From Anaeromassilibacillus senegalensis (GTDB taxonomy: Bacteria; Bacillota; Clostridia; Oscillospirales; Acutalibacteraceae): 64,000 nt of DNA. The position numbers were made by a program, and so were the translations under genes. The notes below the pieces were generated by a model. The model ran no database searches, was not told the origin of the DNA, and saw only the letters and a list, made by a program, of their open reading frames with translations. Location: the NCBI RefSeq assembly GCF_021531715.1, contig NZ_JAFBIT010000001.1, positions 1 to 64,000 of the forward strand, written 5' to 3'. Of this stretch, positions 8,932 to 16,584 are shown piece by piece. Numbering within the stretch: position 1 is the stretch's first letter; every line of letters begins with the position of its first letter.

Positions 8932-9770
8932 CTAAACTACAAGGCCCAATCGTTCGATTTTTCGCCGGTGTTCTGTGCCGGTGGTCATAATATAGATTCT
9001 TGTTGTGTCGATGCTGCTGTGTCCCAGAATATCGGCCAATTTGGCGCTGTCTTTCTCAATACCGTAAAAAGTCCCGGCAAACAGCTTGCGCAGATTGTGG
9101 GGAAACACCTTGCTGGCTTTTACTCCGGCTGCCTCGCAGAGGGATTTCATCTGCGCCCAAATATTGCTCCGGTCCAACGGCTTTCCGTTTCTGGTAATAA
9201 AGATTGCTCCAGAACGGATGTCGTTTTTCTTTGCATGATCCAGAAGCATCTTCTTTAGCTTACCCGGAAGTAATATGGTCCGGGTTTTGCATTTACACCT
9301 GACAGTGATTTCTCCACGCTTTACAGCTTCTGCGGTAAAGAACCGCAGTTCAGAGACACGAATGCCGGTGCCGCAGATGGTTTCCAGAATCAGATGCAGC
9401 TGGGCCGGTCCTTTGCCGCCTCCAGCAACCGAAGATATTCTGCTTTCGTCAGTTCCTTTTCCTCTGCACAGTAGGTCTGTCGTTGGGTCTTGATGTTTTT
9501 TACCTTACAGTCTGACCGGCCCAGGAAATCCAGCAGACTGTTAAGACTCGCCAGCATGGAATTGATTGAGCTGGCTGCATATCCCTTTTCAATCAGAAAC
9601 TTTTTATAAGCCATCATCTGCTCTTTTGTCACAGCCTGTTGGCCTGCAAACAAATGAAAAGCACGGACATCCCGGAGATATTTCTCCACGGTAGCCGTGC
9701 TTTTTTCCTCCAGGACCAGATATTCACGAAAGGTATTGATGGTTTCTTCAGATAATATTCTTTCTGCCAG
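8932..9770 (-). pseudogene. Tyrosine recombinase/integrase, frameshifted
   Basis: Two reading frames together encode one phage-integrase-family protein of about 280 aa. The N-terminal SAM-like DNA-binding part (RILSEETINTFREYL... to LLEAAK) runs to about 9400. Its frame then stops, and the catalytic part continues one base out of frame (ICGTGIRVSELRFF with the first catalytic Arg, then HNLRKLFAGTFYG, LGHSSIDTTRIYI with the late His and Tyr). Adding one G in the AAGGACCGG stretch near 9403 restores a continuous protein. No ATG exists at the front; AGGAGG at about 9779-9784 is followed 8 bases later by a CTG (9770), so the start may also be damaged. Either a real pseudogene or an assembly error. 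Confidence 0.8.
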
Positions 9771-9919
9771 TTTGGTTCCCTCCTAAGTGCGTTATTTGGA
9801 TTTTCATACTTATTGTATCGAATTCCAAACCTTTTTTGCACAGGACGCATAGAGAGAAAAGTACGTAGAGAAGTTTTATTTGCCGGTGTATCGCACATCA
9901 CGATACACCGGCATCCTTT

Positions 9920-10165
9920 TTAATCTTCTATCCTATGGAGCGCAGGCCCTTTCAGGTAGTTCTCCATCTTCCCGGACAGCACCAGGCTTGCGTATTCCAT
10001 CGGGGCGTTGTAAAGCAGCCAATTGAGGTCTGCCATCTGTCCGTTTGTAACATCGTAGTGGTTCTCCACTTCCTCGCAGTCAATTGTGAGGACAGAGCCA
10101 TCGTTATAGGTTAGCTCTACAGCGTTGGTATCCATGTTGAAGAAGGCGTGAATCAGCTTCATCAT
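9920..10165 (-). CDS. DUF6061-like small protein
   Basis: An 81-aa cytoplasmic protein (begins MMKLIHAFFNMDTNAVELTY) that resembles the short DUF6061 family common in gut Clostridia, often found in accessory DNA. There are no catalytic motifs, membrane segments or cysteine clusters beyond one Cys; function is unknown. GAAAGGAA lies 4-11 bases upstream of the ATG at 10165. Neighbours are the broken recombinase and an AT-rich gene-poor stretch, which suggests mobile or decaying DNA. Confidence 0.65.
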   Translation of the reverse strand: MMKLIHAFFNMDTNAVELTYNDGSVLTIDCEEVENHYDVTNGQMADLNWLLYNAPMEYASLVLSGKMENYLKGPALHRIED

Positions 10166-10330
10166 ACGGTTCCTTTCAAATCATCAAAAATATGTTTCCG
10201 ATTTGTCGTGATGAACCCGCTTCCAAATATTGACTTCCCATACACCGCACCAATTCCGCACCAAAGTGCCATGAAACCATATGAAGATACATGGATTTAC
10301 ATATCGGAAAAGTTCGGCAAATTAGGATAT

Positions 10331-10357
10331 ATTGAGGTTTATTGAGGAATATTGAGA
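10331..10357 (+). repeat. Three 10-bp-spaced ATTGAG repeats
   Basis: ATTGAGGTTT, ATTGAGGAAT and ATTGAGATAT follow each other with a 10-bp period, so the same face of the helix is presented each time. Such phased direct repeats are typical of regulator-binding sites, but no promoter or gene is clearly attached. Confidence 0.5.
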
Positions 10358-10411
10358 TATGAAACAGGCATTTAACCGACGATACCTAATTTCATTTATT
10401 TCTGCATCTCC

Positions 10412-10597
10412 TCATGTTTTCTGCTTTTTGATGTCTGGTATGCTTTCCGCACCGATTACTGCTATCTGTGGTGCAGGGGGAAGGGAAACAAAAATTTTTG
10501 CCGGTTCCAATACATGGCCATCCGGCATAAATATCTCATTATAGCGCAAATAAAATCTCTTTTCAATATTTTCATTTAATTTGATGCGAAATTTGAC
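10412..10597 (-). pseudogene. Possible gene remnant without start codon
   Basis: An open minus-strand frame of about 61 codons with protein-like composition (contains EIFMPDGHVLEPAKIFVSLP). It has AAGGAG 8 bases before a GTC codon at 10597 but no ATG, GTG or TTG near that site. I do not recognise the family. It could be a decayed gene end or chance. Confidence 0.2.
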
Positions 10598-10648
10598 GTG
10601 GCCGGCTCCTTTGCATCAGATGTGCACGACGGCGGAAAGGCATAAATC

Positions 10649-10680
10649 AGGGGAGACTGCACGTGTGTACAGTCTCCCCT
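10649..10680 (-). terminator. cysK terminator
   Basis: AGGGGAGACTG pairs perfectly with CAGTCTCCCCT around a 10-base loop, 15 bases after the cysK stop. The downstream T-run on the minus strand is short. Confidence 0.65.
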
Positions 10681-10694
10681 GCGAAATTTCAGGT

Positions 10695-11627
10695 TCAGTC
10701 CGCAAAGAGCGGGGTGGAAAGATAGCGGTCGCCGGTATCGGGGAGCAAAGCCACGATGGTCTTGCCCTTGTTCTCTGGGCGCTTTGCCAGCTGGAGCGCG
10801 GCCCAGACCGCAGCGCCGGAGGAAATGCCAACCAGAACGCCTTCGCTCTTGCCAATGCGCTTGCCGGTGTCAAAGGCATCCTCGTTTTCTACGACTATGA
10901 CCTCGTCATAGATCCCGGTATCCAGCACTTCGGGGACAAAGCCTGCGCCGATGCCCTGAATCTTGTGCGCGCCGGGGGTACCCTTGCTCAGCACAGGAGA
11001 GGTGGCGGGCTCAACGGCCACGATTTTTACATCCGGATTCTGGCTCTTCAGGTATTCGCCGACGCCGGTAATGGTGCCGCCGGTGCCGACACCTGCTACA
11101 AAAATATCCACCTTTCCGTCGGTGTCCGCCCAAATCTCCGGGCCGGTGGTTGCTTTGTGCATGGCGGGGTTGGCAGGATTTACGAACTGCCCGGGAATGA
11201 AGCCGCCCGGGATTTCCCTGGCCAGCTCATCAGCCTTGGCAATGGCGCCCTTCATGCCCTTGGCGCCCTCGGTGAGCACCAGCTCCGCACCGTACGCCTT
11301 CATCAGCTGCCGACGCTCGACGCTCATGGTTTCCGGCATAACGATGATGATGCGGTAGCCGCGGGCGGCGGCCACGGAGGCCAGGCCGATGCCGGTGTTG
11401 CCGGAGGTCGGTTCAATAATGACGGAGCCGGGCTTCAGCAGGCCCTTTTCCTCAGCGTCGTCAATCATGGCCTTGGCGATGCGGTCCTTTACCGAACCGG
11501 CGGGGTTGAAATATTCCAGCTTGCCCAGAATGCGGGCTTCCAGATTTTCTTCCTTCTCCAGGTGTGCCAGTTCCAGTAGAGGTGTTTTGCCGATCAGTTG
11601 GTCAGCGGATGTGTAAATCTTGCTCAT
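10695..11627 (-). CDS. cysK: Cysteine synthase A (O-acetylserine sulfhydrylase)
   Basis: A 310-aa PLP enzyme that makes cysteine from O-acetylserine and sulfide. The PLP lysine sits in NPAGSVKDR, the substrate loop in [11 protein letters not shown], the phosphate loop in [12 protein letters not shown], and the C-terminal Ser motif in [12 protein letters not shown]; length is standard. ATG at 11627 with AGGAGG upstream is preferred over the longer frame from 11786, which would run through the promoter. It is divergent from an Rrf2-type regulator, a classic arrangement for cysteine or Fe-S control. A consensus promoter (TTGACA, 17 bp, TATAAT) lies at 11736-11764. Confidence 0.97.
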   Translation of the reverse strand: MSKIYTSADQLIGKTPLLELAHLEKEENLEARILGKLEYFNPAGSVKDRIAKAMIDDAEEKGLLKPGSVIIEPTSGNTGIGLASVAAARGYRIIIVMPETMSVERRQLMKAYGAELVLTEGAKGMKGAIAKADELAREIPGGFIPGQFVNPANPAMHKATTGPEIWADTDGKVDIFVAGVGTGGTITGVGEYLKSQNPDVKIVAVEPATSPVLSKGTPGAHKIQGIGAGFVPEVLDTGIYDEVIVVENEDAFDTGKRIGKSEGVLVGISSGAAVWAALQLAKRPENKGKTIVALLPDTGDRYLSTPLFAD

Positions 11628-11735
11628 AATTATTTCCTCCTGTATCATGGTCAGAATTGTTGGGCCTCGAAGCAATGCCGGGGACGTCAAATCTAAGCGA
11701 TGTTTTAAAACCAACTTAAAAAGTATGTTGATATG

Positions 11736-11764
11736 ATTATAGACTCCCCACACCATATTGTCAA
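11736..11764 (-). promoter_or_regulatory. cysK promoter
   Basis: Minus-strand TTGACA (11759-11764), 17-bp spacer, TATAAT (11736-11741): a perfect sigma-A promoter. The spacer begins ATATGGTGT, which echoes the ACCATATGGT dyad in the divergent regulator promoter, so both may be bound by the Rrf2 protein. Confidence 0.85.
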
Positions 11765-11785
11765 GGGGAAATTCCATTTTTTTCA

Positions 11786-11815
11786 TTGATTTTCCTATTT
11801 ACCATATGGTATAAT
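11786..11815 (+). promoter_or_regulatory. Promoter and dyad of the Rrf2-type regulator
   Basis: TTGATT (11786-11791), 18-bp spacer, TATAAT (11810-11815). The palindrome ACCATATGGT (11801-11810) abuts the -10 and is a candidate autoregulatory operator. Confidence 0.75.
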
Positions 11816-11842
11816 GGGTTTACTGAAAACGGAGGGATAAAA

Positions 11843-12274
11843 ATGCTGATTTCAACAAAAGGCCGCTATTCGCTTCGGGTGATGGTGGATCTCGCTGAGC
11901 ATCAGACGGATGGCTTCATTCCTTTAAAGGTGATCGCCGAGCGGCAGGAAATCTCGGAAAAATATCTGGAAAGCATCATCAAGCTTCTGGTGAAGGCCGG
12001 GCTTTTGACCGGGCTGCGCGGAAAAGGCGGCGGCTATAAGCTGACGAAATCGCCGGATCAGTACGCCGTGGGCAGTATCCTGCGGCTGACGGAGGAAACG
12101 CTCGCGCCGGTATCCTGCCTGGAATCGGGCGCCGCTTCCTGCGCGCGCATGGCGTCCTGCCGCACGCTGCCTCTGTGGAAAGGGTTGGATAAGGTTATCA
12201 GCGACTATCTGGATCATTTCACAGTTGCAGATCTGATGCAGCACGAGGAAGAGGGAAATGATTACGTGATCTGA
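11843..12274 (+). CDS. Rrf2 family transcriptional regulator (CymR/IscR-like)
   Basis: A 143-aa winged-helix DNA-binding protein. The N-terminal HTH (LISTKGRYSLRVMVDLA, EKYLESIIKLLVKAGL, RGKGGGYKL) is typical of Rrf2. Three cysteines, Cys92, Cys100 and Cys106, lie in the region that binds a [2Fe-2S] cluster in IscR, so an Fe-S-sensing version is plausible; CymR proteins lack such a set. Divergence from cysK argues for control of cysteine synthesis. GGAGGG precedes the ATG at 11843. Its 3' end overlaps the convergent tcdA gene by 13 bases. Confidence 0.9.
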   Translation: MLISTKGRYSLRVMVDLAEHQTDGFIPLKVIAERQEISEKYLESIIKLLVKAGLLTGLRGKGGGYKLTKSPDQYAVGSILRLTEETLAPVSCLESGAASCARMASCRTLPLWKGLDKVISDYLDHFTVADLMQHEEEGNDYVI

Positions 12275-13032
12275 GCGGGAGCCTTACACAAATCCTTTAC
12301 GACTTCGCCGGCGATGATGAGTCCGGCGACCGAGGGAACAAAAGCGTTGCTGCCGGGCACCTGCCGGCGCTGGGTGCATTTGCGCGCGGTGCCGGGCGGG
12401 CAGATGCAGTGCGCCCGGCAGCTGATGGACATATCGTCCAGAGGCGTCATGGCCGGTTCTTTGGAGTAAACCACCTTCAAATGGGGAATGCCGCGCTTTT
12501 TCAGCTCGCGGCGCATGACGCGGGCCAGAGGACACACGGAGGTTTCATAGATGTCCGCTACCTCAAAGGCGGTAGGATCCATCTTGTTCCCCGCGCCCAT
12601 GCTGCTGATGATCGGCACGCCGGCTTTCTGCGCCTGTTCCACCAGCTCCAGCTTTCCGGTGACGGTATCAATGGCGTCGACGACGTAATCATACTGGGTA
12701 AAGTCGAACTGTTCCGCTGTCTGCGGCGTGTAGAAGGTCTTGTATGTGTGCACGACGGCGTCGGGATTGATTTCAAGGATGCGCTGTTCGGCTACATCCA
12801 CCTTGTATTGGCCGACTGTTTTCCGCGTGGCGATGATCTGCCGGTTGAGATTGGTGAGGCATACCCGATCGTCGTCGATCAGATCCAGAGTCCCGATACC
12901 GCTGCGCGCCAGCGCCTCCACCGTATAGCCGCCTACGCCGCCGATGCCAAAAACAGCAACCCGCGCGCGGTACAGCTTTTCCATGCCCTCTTCACCGAAG
13001 AGAAGCTGCGTTCTTGAAAATTGATTGAGCAT
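12262..13032 (-). CDS. tcdA: tRNA threonylcarbamoyladenosine dehydratase
   Basis: A 256-aa E1-like (ThiF/HesA/MoeB superfamily) ATP-dependent dehydratase that cyclises t6A37 of tRNA to ct6A. The nucleotide-binding motif is FGIGGVGGYTVEALARSGIG, followed by LIDDDRVCLTNLNRQ and YVVDAIDTVTGKL. The C-terminal MSISCRAHCICPPG and VPSVAGLIIAGEVV match TcdA/CsdL. ATG at 13032 is used; the longer frame from 13110 would include a leader hairpin (13063-13083, AGCCCGA/TCGGGCT). Converges with the Rrf2 gene. Confidence 0.92.
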   Translation of the reverse strand: MLNQFSRTQLLFGEEGMEKLYRARVAVFGIGGVGGYTVEALARSGIGTLDLIDDDRVCLTNLNRQIIATRKTVGQYKVDVAEQRILEINPDAVVHTYKTFYTPQTAEQFDFTQYDYVVDAIDTVTGKLELVEQAQKAGVPIISSMGAGNKMDPTAFEVADIYETSVCPLARVMRRELKKRGIPHLKVVYSKEPAMTPLDDMSISCRAHCICPPGTARKCTQRRQVPGSNAFVPSVAGLIIAGEVVKDLCKAPAQIT

Positions 13033-13158
13033 GATTGTTATGCCTCGATTCTTTGATTCGATGAGCCCGAAACGGTCGGGCTTTTCTTTTTGTGCCGGAC
13101 TCAGAACCAATCAACATACTATTCTTATCGGCAATTTTACCATGCGTGCGGAGGAATG

Positions 13159-13314
13159 TCAACCGTTCCGCATGGAGAAGGGACAGTATACGGGCCTCTT
13201 TTCCGGATTACGGGTGAATCGGATGGTCGGCGCTGCTTCCTTATGCCAGGCGCGCTTGCCGTCGAGGATACCGCCGCCGTAGCGCTGCACGAGGATGTGC
13301 TCCGCGGTGCTCAT
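13159..13314 (-). CDS. Possible small protein of 51 aa, unrecognised
   Basis: An ATG-started minus-strand frame with hydrophilic composition ending CPFSMRNG. Upstream sequence lacks a clear ribosome-binding site, and no family is recognised. It may be a remnant. It starts 24 bases from the structured inverted repeat. Confidence 0.2.
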   Translation of the reverse strand: MSTAEHILVQRYGGGILDGKRAWHKEAAPTIRFTRNPEKRPVYCPFSMRNG

Positions 13315-13338
13315 GTGCCTGATTCTTGCGCAGAAAAA

Positions 13339-13401
13339 ACCGCCTTGCGCGACTAAGAGAATACCGCAAAACGGCTCGTTATAGTCGGCTCACAAGGCGG
13401 T
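13339..13401. repeat. Nested inverted repeat / cruciform element
   Basis: ACCGCCTTG (13339-13347) pairs perfectly with CAAGGCGGT (13393-13401). Inside it GACTA (13351-13355) pairs with TAGTC (13382-13386), and a CCG-CAAAA-CGG loop sits at the centre. No T-run follows on either strand, so it is not a simple terminator. It may be a small structured RNA or a miniature repeat element. Confidence 0.5.
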
Positions 13402-13493
13402 CGGTAGAAACATTCACCCAGTCATAAATTTATATAACCAATCAGCCATTTAATATTCTGACACGGCAAGTGGTAAATGTTAAAGCTTCGGTG

Positions 13494-14399
13494 TCACTTG
13501 ATAAACTTCTCGCCGTCGTAGAGGAAAAGCCCCTCGCCGCCGCCGGTTTTTTTGCCGGCGAGCAGCCACTGCTTGAAGCAGCGGCGCTGGGTGGTGTCCT
13601 CAGGCAGCTCGGCGTCCAGCTTTTCAAAGTCCTTGCCGAAGACGCGCCACTTGTCGTAGAACTCGTCGTATTCCTCGGATTTGTAGATGTGGAAATCGCT
13701 GATGAAATCGACCATGTTGAGCGTCGGGGGCAGAATCTCGCGGTTGCCCGGGAACAAAAGCCACGATTTGCAGGCGAAAACCATCGGTTTGCCGCCGAGC
13801 TGATCCTTATAGAATGCGTACGCTTTCTTATAGGAATCGATGCGGGCGGCGCGGTTCAGCGAGCCGCAGGACGGAATGTGCATGTTGTACACGGTGTCAC
13901 CGGGATGAACCGTGTAGCCGCCGACCGTGACCGGCTCATTGTGCTCAAACGGGATCGCCTCGTACTGCAGGCGGCCGAGCTTGAAGCGGCGCATCGTGTA
14001 GAACCACGGATGCCAGAAAGCGACGAATGTGCCCCAGATGCCGTAAACGTCGTGGCATTCGATCAGCTTGTATTTGAGGTCGGCAATCGTGTCCCAGAAC
14101 AGCGCGTCCGAAAGACCGGCTGCCCTGTAATTTTCGCGCAGCCGTTCACTTGCCGCCATCAGGAACAGAAAATCGACGACATGGCGGTGCAGGCCGCTCA
14201 GCTCGTGGAGACGATCCATGTGCGGAACAAGGGCCTTCCAGTCTTCGCCGGCGAAGAGCTTGTCCTCGGCGGTTTTCATTTCCTCTGCGGCGCCAGGCGC
14301 GGCGAGCAGCGTTTCATAATCGTGTGCAAGCGGCACGCGGCTCTCTGCGGGCAGCTCGAGCGTGTCACCGAAGATTTTCAGATACTCCATCGTGTACAT
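13494..14399 (-). CDS. Acyltransferase-domain protein (GNAT-like, two-domain)
   Basis: A 301-aa cytoplasmic protein resembling the Clostridial acyltransferase-domain family, in which an N-terminal helical region is followed by a GNAT-like C-terminal half. Here the N-terminal half holds HRHVVDFLFLMAASERLRENY and the C-terminal half holds YNMHIPSCGSLN, FACKSWLLFPGNREILP and TQRRCFKQWLLAGKK. The substrate is not known. Start: ATG at 14399 with GGGAGG 7 bases upstream; the further upstream in-frame TTG at 14414 overlaps that site. Probably monocistronic and divergent from the small gene at 14522. Confidence 0.7.
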   Translation of the reverse strand: MYTMEYLKIFGDTLELPAESRVPLAHDYETLLAAPGAAEEMKTAEDKLFAGEDWKALVPHMDRLHELSGLHRHVVDFLFLMAASERLRENYRAAGLSDALFWDTIADLKYKLIECHDVYGIWGTFVAFWHPWFYTMRRFKLGRLQYEAIPFEHNEPVTVGGYTVHPGDTVYNMHIPSCGSLNRAARIDSYKKAYAFYKDQLGGKPMVFACKSWLLFPGNREILPPTLNMVDFISDFHIYKSEEYDEFYDKWRVFGKDFEKLDAELPEDTTQRRCFKQWLLAGKKTGGGEGLFLYDGEKFIK

Positions 14400-14460
14400 G
14401 TTGTTTCCTCCCAAAAGATCGATTCATTTCATTCTAACACGCGGCATATGTTTTTCGCAA

Positions 14461-14489
14461 TTGACTATTTGAACAGCCCATGCTACAAT
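14461..14489 (+). promoter_or_regulatory. Promoter of the 14522 gene
   Basis: TTGACT (14461-14466), 17-bp spacer, TACAAT (14484-14489); predicted start about 25 bases before the coding region. Confidence 0.75.
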
Positions 14490-14521
14490 TTTTTTGATAA
14501 ATCAACGGGAGGCGTCAGCGT

Positions 14522-15019
14522 ATGAGCGGATATATCGAGCGGCAGGCGAGCGAGGAAACGAAAAACATCCGGTGGGGGCGGCTTTCTACGATCGGCCGCG
14601 GCGGATGCGGCGCAGTGGCGGCGTACAATGTGGCCGTCGCGCTCGGGCGCAATCCGGATTTTCTGCGTCTGGTGCAGGAGATGGAGCGCCGCCGTATGCC
14701 GTCTATTGGCGGCCTGTGCGGCATGAATGTGATTCGTCTGAAGCTCTGGCTGCAGCGGCGGTTCGGGCGCGCGGAGTTGAGCCTCTTCGGCGCGGAGCGC
14801 TGGGAGGAGAAAACGCGCTTCTGCCGTGCGGTTGTGATTTTTTATAAGAATAAGGGCATTTTCAAGGGGAACCATTTCATCGCCGGCGCGCGGGAAGCGG
14901 ACGGCTTCGTGTTTCATAACGCGCCGAACCTGCCTGTGGGCTGCGCTTTGACGATGGAGGACGCCGTGCACCGCCTCAAAAAGGCCGGACATACGCCGAT
15001 TTTTCTCCTTGTGCTTTGA
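14522..15019 (+). CDS. Small papain-like (C39-like) fold candidate
   Basis: A 165-aa cytoplasmic protein with no signal peptide. The motif GRGGCGAVAAYNVAVALG (Cys about residue 29 at a helix start), a later GNHFIAG (His) and HNAPN (Asn) have the order and spacing of a papain-like Cys-His-Asn triad as in C39-type peptidases. No maturation or exporter genes are adjacent. Family known mainly as hypothetical proteins; peptidase, amidase or transglutaminase-like activity is inference. A GGGAGG site lies before the ATG. Confidence 0.5.
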   Translation: MSGYIERQASEETKNIRWGRLSTIGRGGCGAVAAYNVAVALGRNPDFLRLVQEMERRRMPSIGGLCGMNVIRLKLWLQRRFGRAELSLFGAERWEEKTRFCRAVVIFYKNKGIFKGNHFIAGAREADGFVFHNAPNLPVGCALTMEDAVHRLKKAGHTPIFLLVL

Positions 15020-15095
15020 AATTTTCCCGCGAAATCTCAGCTTTTTTTCACCTGAATTTCACGCAAGTTTAATAGAATAGCTGCATCGGTTGCAG

Positions 15096-15137
15096 CAGGG
15101 GCGTTCCGTCTGCGCGGCGGGGCGCCCCTTTTGCATA
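15096..15137 (+). terminator. Terminator-like hairpin in the VTC-operon leader
   Basis: GGGGCG pairs with CGCCCC across a GC-rich loop and is followed by TTTTGC. It lies just upstream of the VTC gene and could end the preceding transcript or act as an attenuator. Confidence 0.4.
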
Positions 15138-15166
15138 TCCGGCAAAAAGCGTTTGGAGGGATTGTG

Positions 15167-15865
15167 ATGAGTCGGATAACGGGCGTGTTTCAGCGCGTGG
15201 AGCAGAAATACCTGCTGACCGACGCGCAGTATACGGCGCTGTGGGACGTTCTGCAGCCGTATATGAAGCCGGACGCATACGGTCGCTCGACCGTGTGCAG
15301 CATTTATTTCGACACGCCGGACCGCCGTCTGGTGCGGACTTCGCTTGAGAAGCCGGTGTACAAGGAGAAGCTGCGCCTGCGCACCTACGGTGTGCCGAAG
15401 CCAGACAGTCCCGCGTTCGTTGAGCTGAAAAAGAAGTACAAGGGCGTCGTGTACAAGCGGCGCATCACGCTGCCGTACGCCGAGGCGTTCCGCTGGCTCT
15501 GCGGCGGCGAGGCGCCGGAAAAGGACAGCCAGATCCAGCGCGAGATCGCGTGGTTCCTGCAGTTTTACGGCGATCTGGAGCCTGCCGCCGCACTTTGCTG
15601 TGACCGCGACGCGCTGTACGGGCGCGAAGACGACAGCCTGCGCATCACGTTCGACGAGGCGATCCGCTGGCGCGTCGAGGATGTCGATCTTCTGCACGGT
15701 GACGGCGGCGCGCAGCTGCTCCCGGACGGCGTGCGCCTGATGGAGATCAAGGCCGTCGGCGGCATGCCGGGCTGGCTTGCCGATGCGCTCGGCGAGCTGC
15801 ACATTTATCCAACCTCTTATTCAAAATACGGCAGCGCATACCGCTTCGCGCTTGCGCGCCAATAA
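15167..15865 (+). CDS. VTC-domain polyphosphate polymerase-like protein
   Basis: A 232-aa triphosphate-tunnel protein of the VTC family (yeast Vtc4 polymerises polyphosphate from ATP). Tunnel residues are visible: RVEQKYLL, KEKLRLRTYG, FVELKKKYKG, LRITFD, LMEIKAVGG and the terminal SKYGSAY lysine, so an active catalytic site is likely. It has no membrane segment itself but is followed 16 bases later by a DUF4956 membrane protein and then a Cthe_2159-like lipoprotein, a recurring Clostridial trio. TTGGAGGG precedes the ATG. Whether the product is polyphosphate or another polymer is unproven. Confidence 0.87.
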   Translation: MSRITGVFQRVEQKYLLTDAQYTALWDVLQPYMKPDAYGRSTVCSIYFDTPDRRLVRTSLEKPVYKEKLRLRTYGVPKPDSPAFVELKKKYKGVVYKRRITLPYAEAFRWLCGGEAPEKDSQIQREIAWFLQFYGDLEPAAALCCDRDALYGREDDSLRITFDEAIRWRVEDVDLLHGDGGAQLLPDGVRLMEIKAVGGMPGWLADALGELHIYPTSYSKYGSAYRFALARQ

Positions 15866-15881
15866 CGAAAGGAAATCCACT

Positions 15882-16562
15882 ATGACTATGTCTCAATTGT
15901 TCTCCAGCGTCACGGCGGGCGGCATCACCGCACAGGACTTCCTGCTCTGCGCCGCCGTTTCCCTTCTGCTCGGCGCGCTGATTGCTTTCACCTACACGCG
16001 CCGGACGCGGTATACGCAGAGCTTTGTGCTCACGCTCATTCTGCTGCCCCTCACGGTGCAGACCGTCATCATGCTGGTCAACGGCAACGTCGGCACGGGT
16101 GTCGCGGTGGCGGGCGCGTTCAGCCTTGTGCGGTTTCGCTCCGTACCGGGCAACGCGAAGGATATCGCCGTGATCTTCCTCGCGATGGCGGCCGGCCTCG
16201 CGTGCGGCAGCGGCTACCTTGCGGTTGCGGTACTGTTCACGGCAATCGCCTGTACAGTGCTGTATCTGCTTGTGCGGTTTCGCGTCGGGCTGGATCGCAG
16301 CGGCGAAAAGGAGCTGCACATCACGATTCCCGAAACACTCGACTATACGGAAATATTTGACGATGTTTTTGCGCGTTACACCGCGCATACTGAGCTTGTC
16401 GAGGTAAAAACAGCGAGCCTCGGCAGCCTGTATAAGCTGCATTACCGCATCCGCCTGAAGAAGGATGCGGAGGAAAAGGCGTTTCTCGACGCGCTGCGCT
16501 GCCGCAACGGGAACCTTGAGGTGCGCTGCGGCCGCCTGCAGCCGACGCCGGAACAGCTTTGA
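15882..16562 (+). CDS. DUF4956 membrane protein
   Basis: A 226-aa integral membrane protein with about four hydrophobic segments in the first 140 residues (around 18-38, 48-66, 95-112, 114-132) and a soluble C-terminal domain of about 90 residues. The conserved NVGTGVAVAGAFSLVRFRSVPG stretch between helices is typical of DUF4956. Genomic coupling to VTC-domain proteins suggests that it forms the membrane part of a polymerising or exporting system. ATG at 15882 with AAAGGAAA upstream; the longer frame from 15777 lies inside the VTC gene. Confidence 0.88.
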   Translation: MTMSQLFSSVTAGGITAQDFLLCAAVSLLLGALIAFTYTRRTRYTQSFVLTLILLPLTVQTVIMLVNGNVGTGVAVAGAFSLVRFRSVPGNAKDIAVIFLAMAAGLACGSGYLAVAVLFTAIACTVLYLLVRFRVGLDRSGEKELHITIPETLDYTEIFDDVFARYTAHTELVEVKTASLGSLYKLHYRIRLKKDAEEKAFLDALRCRNGNLEVRCGRLQPTPEQL

Positions 16563-16584
16563 GATCGGAAAGGAGTTCTGTCCT

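Larger units (their letters stand above)
10166..10694. other. Gene-poor AT-rich stretch with direct repeats
   Basis: No intact gene is supported. It holds three direct ATTGAGG repeats at an exact 10-bp period (10331, 10341, 10351), an open minus-strand frame without an ATG (10412-10597), and the cysK terminator at its right end. Confidence 0.55.
13033..13493. other. Intergenic region with a structured inverted repeat
   Basis: Contains the tcdA leader, a minus-strand open frame of 51 codons (13159-13314, begins MSTAEHILVQRYGGGILDGK) with no strong ribosome site, and a complex inverted repeat (13339-13401). No recognised gene. Confidence 0.5.

Noticed and set aside
8474-10694. Complete insertion sequence or integrated element
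   Set aside because: There is a recombinase remnant and one accessory small gene but no transposase, no paired terminal repeats enclosing the block and no target duplication seen.
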